Shown piece by piece: positions 16,964-26,506 of a DNA stretch of 63,013 bases. The stretch lies in NCBI RefSeq assembly GCF_000599605.1, contig NZ_AZHT01000064.1, forward strand, positions 1 to 63,013. The letters run 5' to 3'. The notes below the pieces were generated by a model. The model was not told where the DNA came from, searched no databases, and saw nothing but the letters and a program-made list of their open reading frames with translations. Position numbers and translations under genes: made by a program. Positions within the stretch are counted from its first letter, which is position 1; the number at the start of each line of letters is the position of its first letter. This stretch comes from Prevotella sp. HJM029 (GTDB lineage Bacteria; Bacteroidota; Bacteroidia; Bacteroidales; Bacteroidaceae).

Positions 16964-18619
16964 ATGGAACAGAAGAGAAATAACCGCTGGATGCCCATCA
17001 TCATGGCCGTCTGCGTCATCTTAGGCATTTTCATCGGAATATTTTATGCCAATCACTTTTCAGGCAATCGTCTCAACATCATCAATTCGGGCAGTAACCG
17101 ATTAAATAACCTATTACACATCATTGACGACCAATATGTGGATAAGGTCAACATCGATTCATTGGTAGACTATGCCATTCCACAAATACTTTCTGAGCTC
17201 GACCCTCATTCAGTCTACATTAACGCTAAAGATGTGCAGTCGACCAATGACGACTTGAGGGGCTCTTTCTCAGGCATTGGCATCGAATTCACCATTCGGC
17301 AGGACACGATACACGTGCAAAACGTAATTAAAAATGGTCCAGCTGAACGTGCTGGTATTCTAGCAGGCGATAAGATTATCAGCGTTGATGGCAAACCATT
17401 CGTCGGAAAAATCGTTACTAACGAAGAGGCCCAACATCGCTTAAAGGGACCAAAAGACACAAAGGTAAAAATAGGAGTGATTCGATATGGTACGAGAAAA
17501 GTAAAGACATTCACCATCACTCGTGGAGAAATTCCACAAAAAAGTATATCGGCCGCTTACATGGTTGACGCTACTACAGGCTATATCCGCATCAAAAACT
17601 TTGGCGAAACAACCTATCCCGAGCTGCTCATTGCCTTAGCGAAGCTACAACAACACAACTTCAAGAGTCTCATTATCGACCTGAGAGACAACACGGGGGG
17701 ATATCTCAATAGCGCTGTGCAAATTGCCAACGAATTCCTGCCCAACAATCGTCTCATCGTCTACACACAAGGCCGGAAGAGCCCGCGCGAAGACTATCGA
17801 TCGGATGGCCGCGGAAGTTATCAAAACATTCCGTTGGTGGTACTCATCAACGAGGCCTCGGCATCATCTGCCGAAATCTTTGCAGGTGCAATGCAGGACA
17901 ACGACCGCGCTACTATCATTGGACGACGTTCGTTTGGCAAAGGTTTAGTGCAACAGCAAATTGGTTTCAATGACGGCAGCATGATACGTCTCACAATCGC
18001 GCGCTATTACACGCCCTCCGGCCGGTGCATTCAGAAGCCCTACATTAATGGGGACGCGCAAGACTACCAACAGGACCTGCTCATGCGCTATCAACATGGT
18101 GAATTCTTTTCACAAGACAGCATTAAACACCGCGGACCAGCGTATCACACGCGCCTGGGCAGAACAGTATATGGCGGAGGAGGTATAACACCCGACATTT
18201 TTGTACCTGAGGACACCATTGCCATGACCTCCTATTTCAAGCAAGCGGCAATGAGCGGACTCATTCTGCAATATGCATTCAACTATACGGACGACAATCG
18301 ACCAAAGTTAGTCAAATACAAGACATTGGCCGAACTGAGTAGCTATCTTGACAAGCAAAACTTAGTCGAGAAGTTCGCCTCCTATGCCGATAAACATGGA
18401 TTAAAGCGCCGTAATCTCATGATTCGCAAGAGCCACAAGCTGCTCTATCGCTATATTGCAAGTCGCATCATCTATAACATGCTCGACGAGGAGGCCTGGA
18501 ATGCCTATATCAACCAGGATGACAAGGTGATTGAGAAATCGCTGCGCGTGTTCAAGAATCAGGCAGCTTTTCCACAGAAACCACAAGCCATTAAAAAGGC
18601 CAAAACAGTGAAAAAATAG
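16964..18619 (+). CDS. S41 family C-terminal processing peptidase
   Basis: 551 residues. One N-terminal transmembrane helix (about residues 10-28) places it in the inner membrane facing the periplasm. A PDZ domain (GIGIEFTIRQ, GPAERAGILAGDKI) is followed by the S41 catalytic core. The catalytic Ser is in EASASSAEIFAGA and the Lys in GRRSFGKGLVQ, giving a Ser-Lys dyad. CtpA-like proteases trim or degrade periplasmic proteins. Its stop overlaps the next start (TAGTG). Confidence 0.93.
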   Translation: MEQKRNNRWMPIIMAVCVILGIFIGIFYANHFSGNRLNIINSGSNRLNNLLHIIDDQYVDKVNIDSLVDYAIPQILSELDPHSVYINAKDVQSTNDDLRGSFSGIGIEFTIRQDTIHVQNVIKNGPAERAGILAGDKIISVDGKPFVGKIVTNEEAQHRLKGPKDTKVKIGVIRYGTRKVKTFTITRGEIPQKSISAAYMVDATTGYIRIKNFGETTYPELLIALAKLQQHNFKSLIIDLRDNTGGYLNSAVQIANEFLPNNRLIVYTQGRKSPREDYRSDGRGSYQNIPLVVLINEASASSAEIFAGAMQDNDRATIIGRRSFGKGLVQQQIGFNDGSMIRLTIARYYTPSGRCIQKPYINGDAQDYQQDLLMRYQHGEFFSQDSIKHRGPAYHTRLGRTVYGGGGITPDIFVPEDTIAMTSYFKQAAMSGLILQYAFNYTDDNRPKLVKYKTLAELSSYLDKQNLVEKFASYADKHGLKRRNLMIRKSHKLLYRYIASRIIYNMLDEEAWNAYINQDDKVIEKSLRVFKNQAAFPQKPQAIKKAKTVKK

Positions 18620-19167
18620 TGCAAAAAATGATGCAAAAAGCGCTAATCAGACAAGAAATAGCGCAACGTAAACGATGCTTCAGTCCCGAAAAGCGACTTG
18701 AAGCATCGCTTGCATGCATGCAACAGCTGCTGAATCACCATCGCATCAGGCTGGCTCACACGATTCTGCTCTATCATGCCATGCCCGACGAAGTGGACAC
18801 CCGCCAACTCATCCATCTACTGGCACAGGCTGGCAAGACGATATTGCTACCCGTAACGCTGCCACAAACACTCGAACTGAGGTACTACACAGGCGACGAG
18901 CAGTTGCAACCCAGTGGGAAATATCACATCATGGAACCCACAGGACCGCTATTCACGCGCTATGATGACATTGACACAGTGGTCGTACCAGGAGTAGCCT
19001 TCGATGATGTAGGAAGGCGATTAGGACATGGGAAGGGCTATTACGATCGCCTACTTGCACAGCTACCAAAGGCTTACAAAATAGGGCTTTGCTTTGCATT
19101 CCAAATGGTAGAGCAAGTGCCTACCACTGCCGAAGACATCATGATGGATGAAGTGATACATGATTGA
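18619..19167 (+). CDS. 5-formyltetrahydrofolate cyclo-ligase
   Basis: 182 residues. The C-terminal nucleotide and folate site GHGKGYYDRLL is typical, with VVPGVAFD before it. The enzyme uses ATP to convert 5-formyl-THF to 5,10-methenyl-THF. The GTG at 18619 overlaps the previous stop; an ATG at 18628 is equally possible. Last gene of its run: a 590-base gap with repeats follows. Confidence 0.9.
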   Translation: MQKMMQKALIRQEIAQRKRCFSPEKRLEASLACMQQLLNHHRIRLAHTILLYHAMPDEVDTRQLIHLLAQAGKTILLPVTLPQTLELRYYTGDEQLQPSGKYHIMEPTGPLFTRYDDIDTVVVPGVAFDDVGRRLGHGKGYYDRLLAQLPKAYKIGLCFAFQMVEQVPTTAEDIMMDEVIHD

Positions 19168-19329
19168 CCGAACGCTTTTGAATGATAACCATGCTAAACA
19201 TATCGGTCGGTTAAAGGGAACATGAGTTTACAATCTCGACCACCATCATCTAACTACCGCACAACAGCCTACAAAGAGCAAAACACAACAGTATTAACGC
19301 ATAGTTGCACATCATATGTTTAAAACATA

Positions 19330-19652
19330 ACCAACCATGCGCATGGTTGACCATGTAAAACGACAAGCATTGACACCAATGCGCATAGTTGGCTATTTGC
19401 GATATAAAATAATGTCACTTGTGCACAATGTTGACTATACAAAATAATTTGCATTATCAATAATGCGCATGGTTGGCCATGTCTTGAATAAAACAACAAT
19501 AGCTATGCGCAATGTTGACTATACAAAACAGCATACATTATCAACAATGCACATGGTTGATAATGTTTTGAATAAAATAGTGTCAGTTGTGCGCAAGGTT
19601 GATTATATGTCAACATCAGCCAACTCAATCTTGACACAATGTTGACTATACT
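19330..19652. repeat. Array 2: eight degenerate repeats of about 42 bp with palindromic cores
   Basis: Cores start near 19336, 19380, 19421, 19462, 19504, 19546, 19589 and 19633, so the spacing is 41-44 bp. The best cores are dyads: CATGGTTGACCATG and CATGGTTGGCCATG. Others are decayed (ATGTTGACTATAC). Text between cores is AT-rich and partly conserved (AATAAAATAGTGTCA-like). No gene is seen between 19168 and 19759. Confidence 0.75.
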
Positions 19653-19759
19653 ACATGCAACGCTATGCTATTTATAAGCCGTGTTGCATATCATACGAAA
19701 AAAGACATGTGGTTTGTGCTGCCAAGCATAACCGATTTAAGGCAAACAAGGTGTAAATC

Positions 19760-20050
19760 TCAATAAAAATGGATGTCGCTGATGATATAACCGCCAACAG
19801 CTTCATTGAGTTGCTGTACCAAACGTTGACGCATCATGCTCAGGTCCTGCCTGAGGGCTGGATTGAGCATTTTCACAAACAACGTTTGGTTTTTAATGAA
19901 CTTCTCGCCCGTGTAGCGTGCCACCACTTTACCTGCAACAGTGTCCCAAGCTGCTAACAGTCGCTTTTGCTTCAAGGGCGTCTCCAATCCTTCGTTGCGC
20001 AAGAATGTCTGTAGCAAGTCACTCAATGGTTTTACATCGCGCTTAAACAT
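19760..20050 (-). CDS. DUF721 (DciA-like) protein
   Basis: 96 residues from ATG 20050 (MFKRDVKPLSD). The DUF721 core is clear: LLAAWDTVAGKVVARYT, then NQTLFVKMLNPALRQDLSM. In other bacteria DciA proteins of this family load the replicative helicase, and Bacteroidetes versions are short like this one. Its start overlaps the recF stop by 8 bases, so it is co-translated with recF, which fits a role in replication. Confidence 0.85.
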   Translation of the reverse strand: MFKRDVKPLSDLLQTFLRNEGLETPLKQKRLLAAWDTVAGKVVARYTGEKFIKNQTLFVKMLNPALRQDLSMMRQRLVQQLNEAVGGYIISDIHFY

Positions 20051-21152
20051 GGCTGTCAAGGGTTACATTTCCTCCGGTCACAGCATAGAGATGATAGTCA
20101 AAGTTTCCCTTTGCCAAAATCATATCCAAATGCGTGCGGTTGGTGTCGGTGATGAAAATCTGTCCAAAGGCGTCACTACTTACAAGCTGAATGATGCGTT
20201 CCACACGAATGGCGTCCAACTTGTCGAAGATATCGTCGAGCAATAACAGCGGCTTTTGCTCACCTGCCTGACGATGTAAGAAATTATATTGTGCCAATTT
20301 CAACGCTAAGGCAAATGTCTTGTGCTGACCTTGACTCCCTTCTCGCTTCATCTGAAAACCATTCAGAAGCATCTCTAAGTCATCGCGATGGGTGCCGTGG
20401 AGCGAATATCCCACGGCCAAATCTTTGAACCGGTCGCGTTGAATGACATCCAATAGCGGTCCCCGTTGCGCATGGGAAACGTAATGCAACCCCACGCGCT
20501 CGCTGTTACCCGAAATGTAGGTGTAAATCTCCTGAAACACTGGTACCAGCTGCTCCACGAAGGCCGTACGCTTGTTATAAAGAGTTGTGCCGTGCTGTGC
20601 CATCTGCTCTTCCCATATGCTAAGCAATGCGCTATCGGCTAAGTCTCCCTGTTTGAGCAAGGCATTGCGTTGCTGAAGTGCTTTGTTGTAAGCGATGAGC
20701 GAGTCTATGTAAGATCTGTCGTATTGCGATATCACGACGTCCATCAAACGGCGTCGCTCTTCGCTTCCACCTTCAATTAATGCCGCGTCTGCAGGCGAAA
20801 CAAATACTAACGGGATAAGTCCTATGTGTTGTGCCAAGCGTTTATATTCTTTCTTGTTGCGTTTAAAGTGCTTCTTCGTTCCGCGCTTCATCCCACAATA
20901 GATATGTTCTTCGTCCCCGAGCTCGCTCATATACTCCCCTTCCAACACAAAGAAGTCCTCGTTGTGTCGCATTACCTGCGCATCAACAGGGTTAAATGCG
21001 CTGCGACAAAATGACAGGTAATAGACCGCATCTAAGACATTGGTTTTGCCTTCGCCGTTATTACCTATGAAACAGTTGAGCTTAGGCGACAAATTTATCG
21101 TCGCTGCCTGAATGTTTTTATAATTGATAATCGATAATCTGTTCAATACCAT
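20043..21152 (-). CDS. recF: DNA replication and repair protein RecF
   Basis: 369 residues from ATG 21152 (MVLNRLSIINYKN). Walker A is GNNGEGKTNVLDAVYYL. The RecF signature and the C-terminal Walker B region PLLLLDDIFDKLD are present. RecF binds gapped DNA with RecO and RecR and helps load RecA. It overlaps the DUF721 gene. A -7 element TAACTTTG lies at 21169-21162, about 10 bases before this ATG, so the leader is very short or the real start is different. Confidence 0.95.
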   Translation of the reverse strand: MVLNRLSIINYKNIQAATINLSPKLNCFIGNNGEGKTNVLDAVYYLSFCRSAFNPVDAQVMRHNEDFFVLEGEYMSELGDEEHIYCGMKRGTKKHFKRNKKEYKRLAQHIGLIPLVFVSPADAALIEGGSEERRRLMDVVISQYDRSYIDSLIAYNKALQQRNALLKQGDLADSALLSIWEEQMAQHGTTLYNKRTAFVEQLVPVFQEIYTYISGNSERVGLHYVSHAQRGPLLDVIQRDRFKDLAVGYSLHGTHRDDLEMLLNGFQMKREGSQGQHKTFALALKLAQYNFLHRQAGEQKPLLLLDDIFDKLDAIRVERIIQLVSSDAFGQIFITDTNRTHLDMILAKGNFDYHLYAVTGGNVTLDSHV

Positions 21153-21161
21153 ACCAGTGTG

Positions 21162-21169
21162 CAAAGTTA
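21162..21169 (-). promoter_or_regulatory. -7 element upstream of recF
   Basis: Minus strand TAACTTTG matches TAnnTTTG. A good -33 TTTG is not seen. It would start transcription only a few bases before the recF ATG. Confidence 0.4.
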
Positions 21170-21231
21170 TGAGTTTATGATGAATAACGAAAAAAAGGAA
21201 GAATATATTTCATCAATTGAGATTATTTCAG

Positions 21232-21239
21232 TACTTTTG
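21232..21239 (+). promoter_or_regulatory. -7 element upstream of the TPR-ribH operon
   Basis: TACTTTTG matches TAnnTTTG and lies 77 bases before the ATG at 21317. No -33 partner at the usual distance was found. Confidence 0.4.
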
Positions 21240-21316
21240 TGCTGCTTATTTTGCACGCGCCTTAGGCGTATATACACTGGAGAAGGAATACAAATAGAAA
21301 AAAATAGAATAAACAA

Positions 21317-22015
21317 ATGACAAACATCAAAGAACAAGAAGCACTCCACAATGGAGCGCTCGTGAAGCCTGAAGCCTTTGCAATGAAATATCGAAAGGCC
21401 ATCATCATTGCTGTTGCAGCTATTATCATTGCTGTAGTAGGTGGATTCCTCTACCAAGCTTATGTTGCACAACCACGCGAAGATAAAGCCAGCACTGCAT
21501 TGGCTAAAGGACAAGAATACTTCGATGCCGAGCAATTCGATAAAGCATTAAAAGGCGACGGGACAGGCTACATGGGACTATTAAACATCATCAATGATTA
21601 TAGCAGCACCGACGCGGCGAACTTAGCCAATCTATATGCAGGACTTTGTTACGCCAATTTGAACAAATGGAATGATGCTGTGAAATACTTAGATGCCTAT
21701 AGCCCTGCTGACGATGCTATGGTTAGTCCTGCTGCAATCGCTGCACTTGGCAACGCTTATGCACATATAAATCAACTCGACAAGGCCATTGACAACTTAG
21801 AAAAAGCTGCCGAAATGGCCGACAAGCAAGCTAAAGATGGTGCTAATAATTCTATTGCGCCAACATTTTACCTGCAAGCTGGTATTCTTTTAGAGAGCCA
21901 AGGCAAAAAGGACAAAGCTTTAGAACTCTACAAAAAAATCAAAGCTAACTATGTGAATGCACAGTTGGTACAGAGTCAAGAGATTGATAAATATATCGAA
22001 AGGGCTTCACGATAA
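21317..22015 (+). CDS. Membrane-anchored tetratricopeptide repeat protein
   Basis: 232 residues. One transmembrane helix (about residues 28-50) is followed by a TPR-like domain: [36 protein letters not shown] and [18 protein letters not shown]. The layout recalls YfgM-type periplasmic chaperone partners, but that specific role is only a guess. The stop overlaps the ribH start (TAATG). Confidence 0.8.
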   Translation: MTNIKEQEALHNGALVKPEAFAMKYRKAIIIAVAAIIIAVVGGFLYQAYVAQPREDKASTALAKGQEYFDAEQFDKALKGDGTGYMGLLNIINDYSSTDAANLANLYAGLCYANLNKWNDAVKYLDAYSPADDAMVSPAAIAALGNAYAHINQLDKAIDNLEKAAEMADKQAKDGANNSIAPTFYLQAGILLESQGKKDKALELYKKIKANYVNAQLVQSQEIDKYIERASR

Positions 22016-22491
22016 TGGCTACAGCACTACATCACCTCTCAGATTACGACCCTGCTACGGTTCCTGATGCCAGCAACATGTGCTTTGGCATCGTTGTGGC
22101 CGAATGGAATCCTGACATTACTGGTGCCCTTTTATCTGGCGCAATGGCAACGCTTAAGCAACATGGGACACTTCCAGAAAACATCCACGTAAAAACAGTT
22201 CCAGGAAGTTTCGAGTTGATTTATGGCGCACATCAAATGGTGCTACATGGTGGCTATGATGCCGTTATTGTATTAGGTAGCGTCATCCGCGGTGAGACTC
22301 CTCACTTTGATTACATTTGTCAAGGAGTGACACAGGGCATTGCTCACTTGAATGCCACACAAGAGATTCCTGTCATATATGGACTCCTCACCACCAACGA
22401 CTTGCAGCAAGCCCTCGATCGCTGTGGTGGGAAACTGGGAAACAAAGGAGATGAGTGTGCTATTGACGCGATTAAAATGGCTAAATTTTAA
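22015..22491 (+). CDS. ribH: 6,7-dimethyl-8-ribityllumazine synthase
   Basis: 158 residues. Conserved sites are [17 protein letters not shown], the VPGSFEL loop, [17 protein letters not shown] (with the catalytic His) and [17 protein letters not shown]. It makes lumazine from the pyrimidinedione and dihydroxybutanone phosphate in riboflavin synthesis. It follows the TPR gene with a 1-base overlap. Next to it is a small gene of unknown role. Confidence 0.95.
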   Translation: MATALHHLSDYDPATVPDASNMCFGIVVAEWNPDITGALLSGAMATLKQHGTLPENIHVKTVPGSFELIYGAHQMVLHGGYDAVIVLGSVIRGETPHFDYICQGVTQGIAHLNATQEIPVIYGLLTTNDLQQALDRCGGKLGNKGDECAIDAIKMAKF

Positions 22492-22498
22492 TTATCGA

Positions 22499-22879
22499 AT
22501 GAAACTCTACCAATTAATACAAGCTTATTCATTTGATGAGCTCATGCCTGTCATCAATGAGATGTTCCCTGGAACGGTCAAATATCGTGAGCCATTAAAA
22601 GAGGCTTATACCATATTAGAATCGCTTCGCCCCGTAAATTCTTCAAAGAGCATCCGTTATAAAATTATGAAAGGAAACGGGGATGAACAATACATGGGTG
22701 CAGAAGATGCCAACTTTAGAGGTAATTGGGAGGTGATTATCGGGAAGGATGTCTCGCGTGAGAAAGGAGTTGATCTTAGTGATATAGAACTCTTGGCCAA
22801 TTGCATCGTTAATATGTGCTTCATTAGCAACTATCCCAAACAATTTGAACAAGCACATCAAGCACTCCTAAAAGAATAG
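22499..22879 (+). CDS. Conserved Bacteroidales protein of unknown function (possibly DUF6557)
   Basis: 126 residues from ATG 22499, 7 bases after ribH; longer frames would run inside ribH. No signal peptide or membrane segment. It has a YSFDELMPVINEMFP start and a C-terminal helical part with NYPKQFEQAHQAL. I recall similar small proteins in Bacteroidales under DUF6557 but cannot confirm this. It is the last gene before a hairpin and the convergent polysaccharide operon. Confidence 0.6.
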   Translation: MKLYQLIQAYSFDELMPVINEMFPGTVKYREPLKEAYTILESLRPVNSSKSIRYKIMKGNGDEQYMGAEDANFRGNWEVIIGKDVSREKGVDLSDIELLANCIVNMCFISNYPKQFEQAHQALLKE

Positions 22880-22911
22880 TCTCACTCCTCCAAATGCGAT
22901 TATAAACTACA

Positions 22912-22948
22912 CAACGAGATAGAGAATACATCAGTTTCTATCTCGTTG
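22912..22948. terminator. Hairpin between convergent operons
   Basis: A perfect 12-bp stem (CAACGAGATAGA with TCTATCTCGTTG) with a 13-base loop lies between the ribH operon and the end of the polysaccharide operon. Neither side has a strong T-run, so it is a probable bidirectional terminator rather than a proven one. Confidence 0.55.
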
Positions 22949-23003
22949 CACTGTTATAGTGACTATCTCTACAACCTTCAACCAATAACCATTACATCTA
23001 TCG

Positions 23004-23612
23004 TTAGTTATGTCCATTAAAAGGTTCCATCGTTGCCGATCCCTCATGCGCAATACCATCTCGTTTCAACACACTTTTTATCGTCAGGGCCACCACCTTA
23101 CAATCGGTGAGGAACGATAGATGGTCGACATACCACACATCATAAGCAAATTTTTCACTCCAAGTGAGTGCATTGCGCCCATGACATTGCGCCCAACCTG
23201 AAATGCCAGGTCTAACTTCATGCCGGCGCGCCTGTGTAGCATTATACAATGGTAGATATTGAACCAACAAAGGACGTGGCCCTATTAAACTCATATCACC
23301 CTTTAATACATTCACAAATTGCATCAATTCATCCAGGGAAGTAGACCGTACGAAAGCACCAACACGTGTGATTCGTTCCTCGTCAGGCAATAGCTTACCT
23401 GCTACATCGCGTGCATCTGTCATCGTCTTAAACTTAATTACCTTGAATACCTTTCCCCCCTTACCTGGACGCTCCTGCAAAAAGAATGCCCCTGCACCAT
23501 GATTAGCAAAATGCAACCATATAGAAAGTAGCAACAACAATGGTGACAAACAAAGGAGCACCGAAAACGAAATTACAATATCTAAAAAACGTTTGAAAAA
23601 TTTTCTATACAT
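23004..23612 (-). CDS. Initiating undecaprenyl-phosphate sugar transferase (PglC-like)
   Basis: 202 residues, the short single-domain form of the bacterial sugar transferase family. An N-terminal re-entrant/transmembrane segment (about residues 10-33) is followed by FKVIKFKTMTDA, RSTSLDELMQFVNVLKGDMSLIGPRP and RPGISGWAQCHGRNALTW. The Asp-Glu pair of the catalytic centre is in TSLDEL. It starts each glycan unit by transferring a sugar phosphate to undecaprenyl phosphate at the inner membrane. It is the last gene of the operon and follows a GT4 by 9 bases. Confidence 0.93.
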   Translation of the reverse strand: MYRKFFKRFLDIVISFSVLLCLSPLLLLLSIWLHFANHGAGAFFLQERPGKGGKVFKVIKFKTMTDARDVAGKLLPDEERITRVGAFVRSTSLDELMQFVNVLKGDMSLIGPRPLLVQYLPLYNATQARRHEVRPGISGWAQCHGRNALTWSEKFAYDVWYVDHLSFLTDCKVVALTIKSVLKRDGIAHEGSATMEPFNGHN

Positions 23613-23621
23613 AAATCTTCT

Positions 23622-24875
23622 TTAAAGTGATTGATAGCACTGCAAAATAGCCTGCCAAACAAACTCCTGTCTATAACGCATCACAATTTGTTCACGCGCA
23701 TTATGCGCCATACGTATAACGTCTGTAGGATGAGTTATAAACCATTCCATGACGTGATAGAGCGCATCCTCCATCACCGTTCCTCCAGATTTAGCTAATT
23801 GTTTCCTCTCATCTGAAAGTGGAGCCACTATAATTTTTCCGTTTAAACCATCCTTGACAATTTCATTACATCCATTGATATTAGTAACGATAGATGCCAA
23901 TTCCAAAGCACCTGCTTGCAAAGGGACATTAGGAAAGCCCTCCCGATAGCTGGGAAAAACCAGCGCATCGGCTGCTAAGAGATAAGGGCGCACATCGTTT
24001 TGCCAACCAACCCACACAATATGGGGATTATTTTTAATCTCGTTTTCAGCCACTTCGCCCACAGCATCCCCCGACTCAAAACTCCCTACTATAAGGAGCT
24101 TTGCCTGCTGATAACCATTCACATGCAATCGATTTAAGGCATGAAGCAACTCTATAATTCCTTTATCTTTCACCAAGCGACCTACAAAGACAAAAACAAA
24201 ATCACCGAGATCGAAGTTTAAAGTCGCGCGAATCGAAGCACGATTTGGTGCACTTTGCGCCGCCATTCCTGTACTTTTACTAAAACGACTATCATGTATA
24301 AGGTCTACTTCTGTACTACACCTTGAAAAATAATTGGTATCAACCCCATTGATATTCCCATTTCCTAAAACAGCAAGTGGCTTCTTCGTAATACCATCAA
24401 CCTGCAACGTATGTAAAACTCCATTTCCTTCTGGAATTACCTTCGTCGCAAAAAGACAGGTGAGCCGTTCCATAGTCTTCAGAATGAAATGTAAAATACC
24501 ATTAGCACCTTGATAACGTAGGCCTGTAACGGTGTATATACGATGGGGAACCCCAACCACTTTCCCCGCAATCATTGCCAACAAAGAGCCCTTTGGAGTA
24601 TTGGCATGCAAGATATACGGACGTTCCTTTTTAAAGAGTTTTATTAGGCACCACAAACTTTTTATATCTGCAAAGGGACGAATTTCACGCTCCATTGGCA
24701 CATTGATTACCCGAATTCCTTCACGCTTGGCCAAATCATGGAGCACCCCTGTATCAGCTGAGACACCAACAACCTCATAATATTGATTGAGGAATTTCAG
24801 TTGTCCCACCAATAAGTTATAAAGCGATATGTCGACTGTTGTCAATCGAATGAGTTTTTGTCTATGAGCTTGCAT
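23622..24875 (-). CDS. GT4 family glycosyltransferase
   Basis: 417 residues, GT-B fold. The N-terminal half has the acceptor region HANTPKGSLLAMIAGKVVGV and VTGLRYQG, common in enzymes that act on lipid-linked N-acetylated sugars (WbpH/TuaC/PglA group). The donor half has FVGRLVKDKGIIELLHAL and the E-x7-E motif in FPSYREGFPNVPLQAGALELA. Its start overlaps the HAD gene by 34 bases. Being next to the PglC-like enzyme, it may add the second sugar (inference). Confidence 0.9.
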   Translation of the reverse strand: MQAHRQKLIRLTTVDISLYNLLVGQLKFLNQYYEVVGVSADTGVLHDLAKREGIRVINVPMEREIRPFADIKSLWCLIKLFKKERPYILHANTPKGSLLAMIAGKVVGVPHRIYTVTGLRYQGANGILHFILKTMERLTCLFATKVIPEGNGVLHTLQVDGITKKPLAVLGNGNINGVDTNYFSRCSTEVDLIHDSRFSKSTGMAAQSAPNRASIRATLNFDLGDFVFVFVGRLVKDKGIIELLHALNRLHVNGYQQAKLLIVGSFESGDAVGEVAENEIKNNPHIVWVGWQNDVRPYLLAADALVFPSYREGFPNVPLQAGALELASIVTNINGCNEIVKDGLNGKIIVAPLSDERKQLAKSGGTVMEDALYHVMEWFITHPTDVIRMAHNAREQIVMRYRQEFVWQAILQCYQSL

Positions 24876-25522
24876 AAATCTTCTATATGATGTATTTTGT
24901 ATTGGGGCAAACAGCTTTCATCAACATTAAATTGCTGGGAATGAATATTCTGCCCATCATCTAACACGCAAATTGTAATCCATCCCAAAGCATTGGGCCA
25001 TGCAAAATCTTTTTTAGGATTATCGCCCACATAGAATATTTTATTTCCTTCGCCATAGCGTTGCTGTACATCCTGAAAAGATTTCCCTTCTATCTTTTCA
25101 GACCCAAACGCTTCTGAAATATAAATATCCTGCTCCTCAAAATAGTTTTTTAGCCCTAATGACGCTATTTTATTTTGCTGCGTTAATGTTCGCCCATCGG
25201 TAATTAGCCCCAGTCTGATACCCTTTGCATGCAACCAGTCTAAAGTATGTTTTGTTTCAATATTTAATGCTATCTTTGGGATGTGTGTCCGATAAGATAA
25301 AAGTAAATCTTTTATAGTCAAATCATGTAAGGGATGCGATGCTAACAAGCATTCAAAGACATTCTTACCTGCTTCCCAATAGCCAATCATCTCTGCATAA
25401 ATTCCTTGCAAATGATAATTTATTTCTACAAAAGAGGCTATATCTCGGTAAGCCGATTTCAGAAAATCGACTTCGTGATAGAGTGTATCATCTAAATCAA
25501 AAAAAACGACTTTATCCCTCAT
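24842..25522 (-). CDS. HAD family hydrolase
   Basis: 226 residues from ATG 25522 (MRDKVVFFDLDDTLY). Motif I is DLDDT, motif II LITDGR, motif III is the Lys in SEAFGSEKIEGKSF, and motif IV YVGDNPKKDFAWPNALG. The cap domain is small and helical. Substrate is unknown. It overlaps the ATP-grasp gene by 11 bases, and this pair recurs in polysaccharide clusters, where it may make or remove a phosphate-containing substituent (inference). Confidence 0.88.
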   Translation of the reverse strand: MRDKVVFFDLDDTLYHEVDFLKSAYRDIASFVEINYHLQGIYAEMIGYWEAGKNVFECLLASHPLHDLTIKDLLLSYRTHIPKIALNIETKHTLDWLHAKGIRLGLITDGRTLTQQNKIASLGLKNYFEEQDIYISEAFGSEKIEGKSFQDVQQRYGEGNKIFYVGDNPKKDFAWPNALGWITICVLDDGQNIHSQQFNVDESCLPQYKIHHIEDLCKLIDKNSFD

Positions 25523-26477
25523 GGACGATAATTTCACGATCATAACGCAACATCAGCGTATGATTTTTCCAATTGTCTCGATATGTTATTTTCTCACCTA
25601 AACAATACTCTCTCAATATGAAATCTGCAAAATTTGCCCCTGCATAATAACTTAATGGGTAGCCACCGCCAAAACGAGGATTAATTTCTATACCATAAAC
25701 ACGCTCATCTGCCTCACGATAGAACAACTGAATACAGATACACCCCACAACACCAGGCAAATAATTCATGCGCTTTTTGAGGAATGCCACTAAACTATTT
25801 TTTTGTGTAATGCCTTTATTGATCTCACCAGCTCGAATCTTTAAGCGTTCCCGCGGTACAATGCTCTTCACCTGATGATCGATTCCATAATACATATCCA
25901 CTGTAAATTCTTTAAACTCTTCTGGATTGATGTACTCCATAAAAATAAGTTTCTCATCAGCCAATAACTCTGGAGTCAATTCTTCCTGATGATGAATGAT
26001 ATGAAGATTAGTACTTAAAGAACCATCATAGGGTTTAGCAAAAAGTGGGAATGTTGGTTGGAACTTGTCTATCTCTCGAGGCACATCAATTCCCAAATCA
26101 GCAAAAAGTTCTGCTGTCTTTCGTTTATCCCGACACATTGAAATAAAATCTTCATCCGAAACCATTACACGAACACCAGATTCAGCAAACACCTCCTTGT
26201 GTTGTGCCAGTATTAAAAGTTCGGTGTCTATTGTCGGAACAAGGATACCGATATTGTGCAATTGACAAAGCTCTAACAAGTGCGTGATGTAAGTAGAAGC
26301 AGTACATCGTTCTACTTCAAAACACCCATCTGATACATATCCTGCAGGTGCCATTCGAGGATTCATATCCGTTGTAAACACTTTCCCTTCAAGATGCAAA
26401 GTAGCAAGTGAATTTTTAAAAATCTCTGTCAACACAACACGCTGACCTGCAGATGTAATTAATATATTTTTTTGCAT
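25512..26477 (-). CDS. ATP-grasp family protein (carbamoyl-phosphate-synthase-like)
   Basis: 321 residues from ATG 26477 (MQKNILITSAGQRVVL), chosen because it lies just after the upstream stop at 26507 and begins at the conserved strand. ATP-grasp elements are FPLFAKPYDGSLSTN, FMEYINPEEFKEFTVDMY and YGIEINPRFGGGYPLSYYAG (metal-binding E and N). Such proteins join a carboxylate to an amine, and in surface-glycan loci may attach an amino acid or similar group. Its substrate is unknown. Confidence 0.87.
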   Translation of the reverse strand: MQKNILITSAGQRVVLTEIFKNSLATLHLEGKVFTTDMNPRMAPAGYVSDGCFEVERCTASTYITHLLELCQLHNIGILVPTIDTELLILAQHKEVFAESGVRVMVSDEDFISMCRDKRKTAELFADLGIDVPREIDKFQPTFPLFAKPYDGSLSTNLHIIHHQEELTPELLADEKLIFMEYINPEEFKEFTVDMYYGIDHQVKSIVPRERLKIRAGEINKGITQKNSLVAFLKKRMNYLPGVVGCICIQLFYREADERVYGIEINPRFGGGYPLSYYAGANFADFILREYCLGEKITYRDNWKNHTLMLRYDREIIVHEG

Positions 26478-26506
26478 TGCTGTATTACTTATTTTATCAT
26501 TATTTG

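Noticed and set aside
22352-22498. Longer start for the gene after ribH
   Set aside because: It would lie inside ribH in another frame; the conserved start is ATG 22499.
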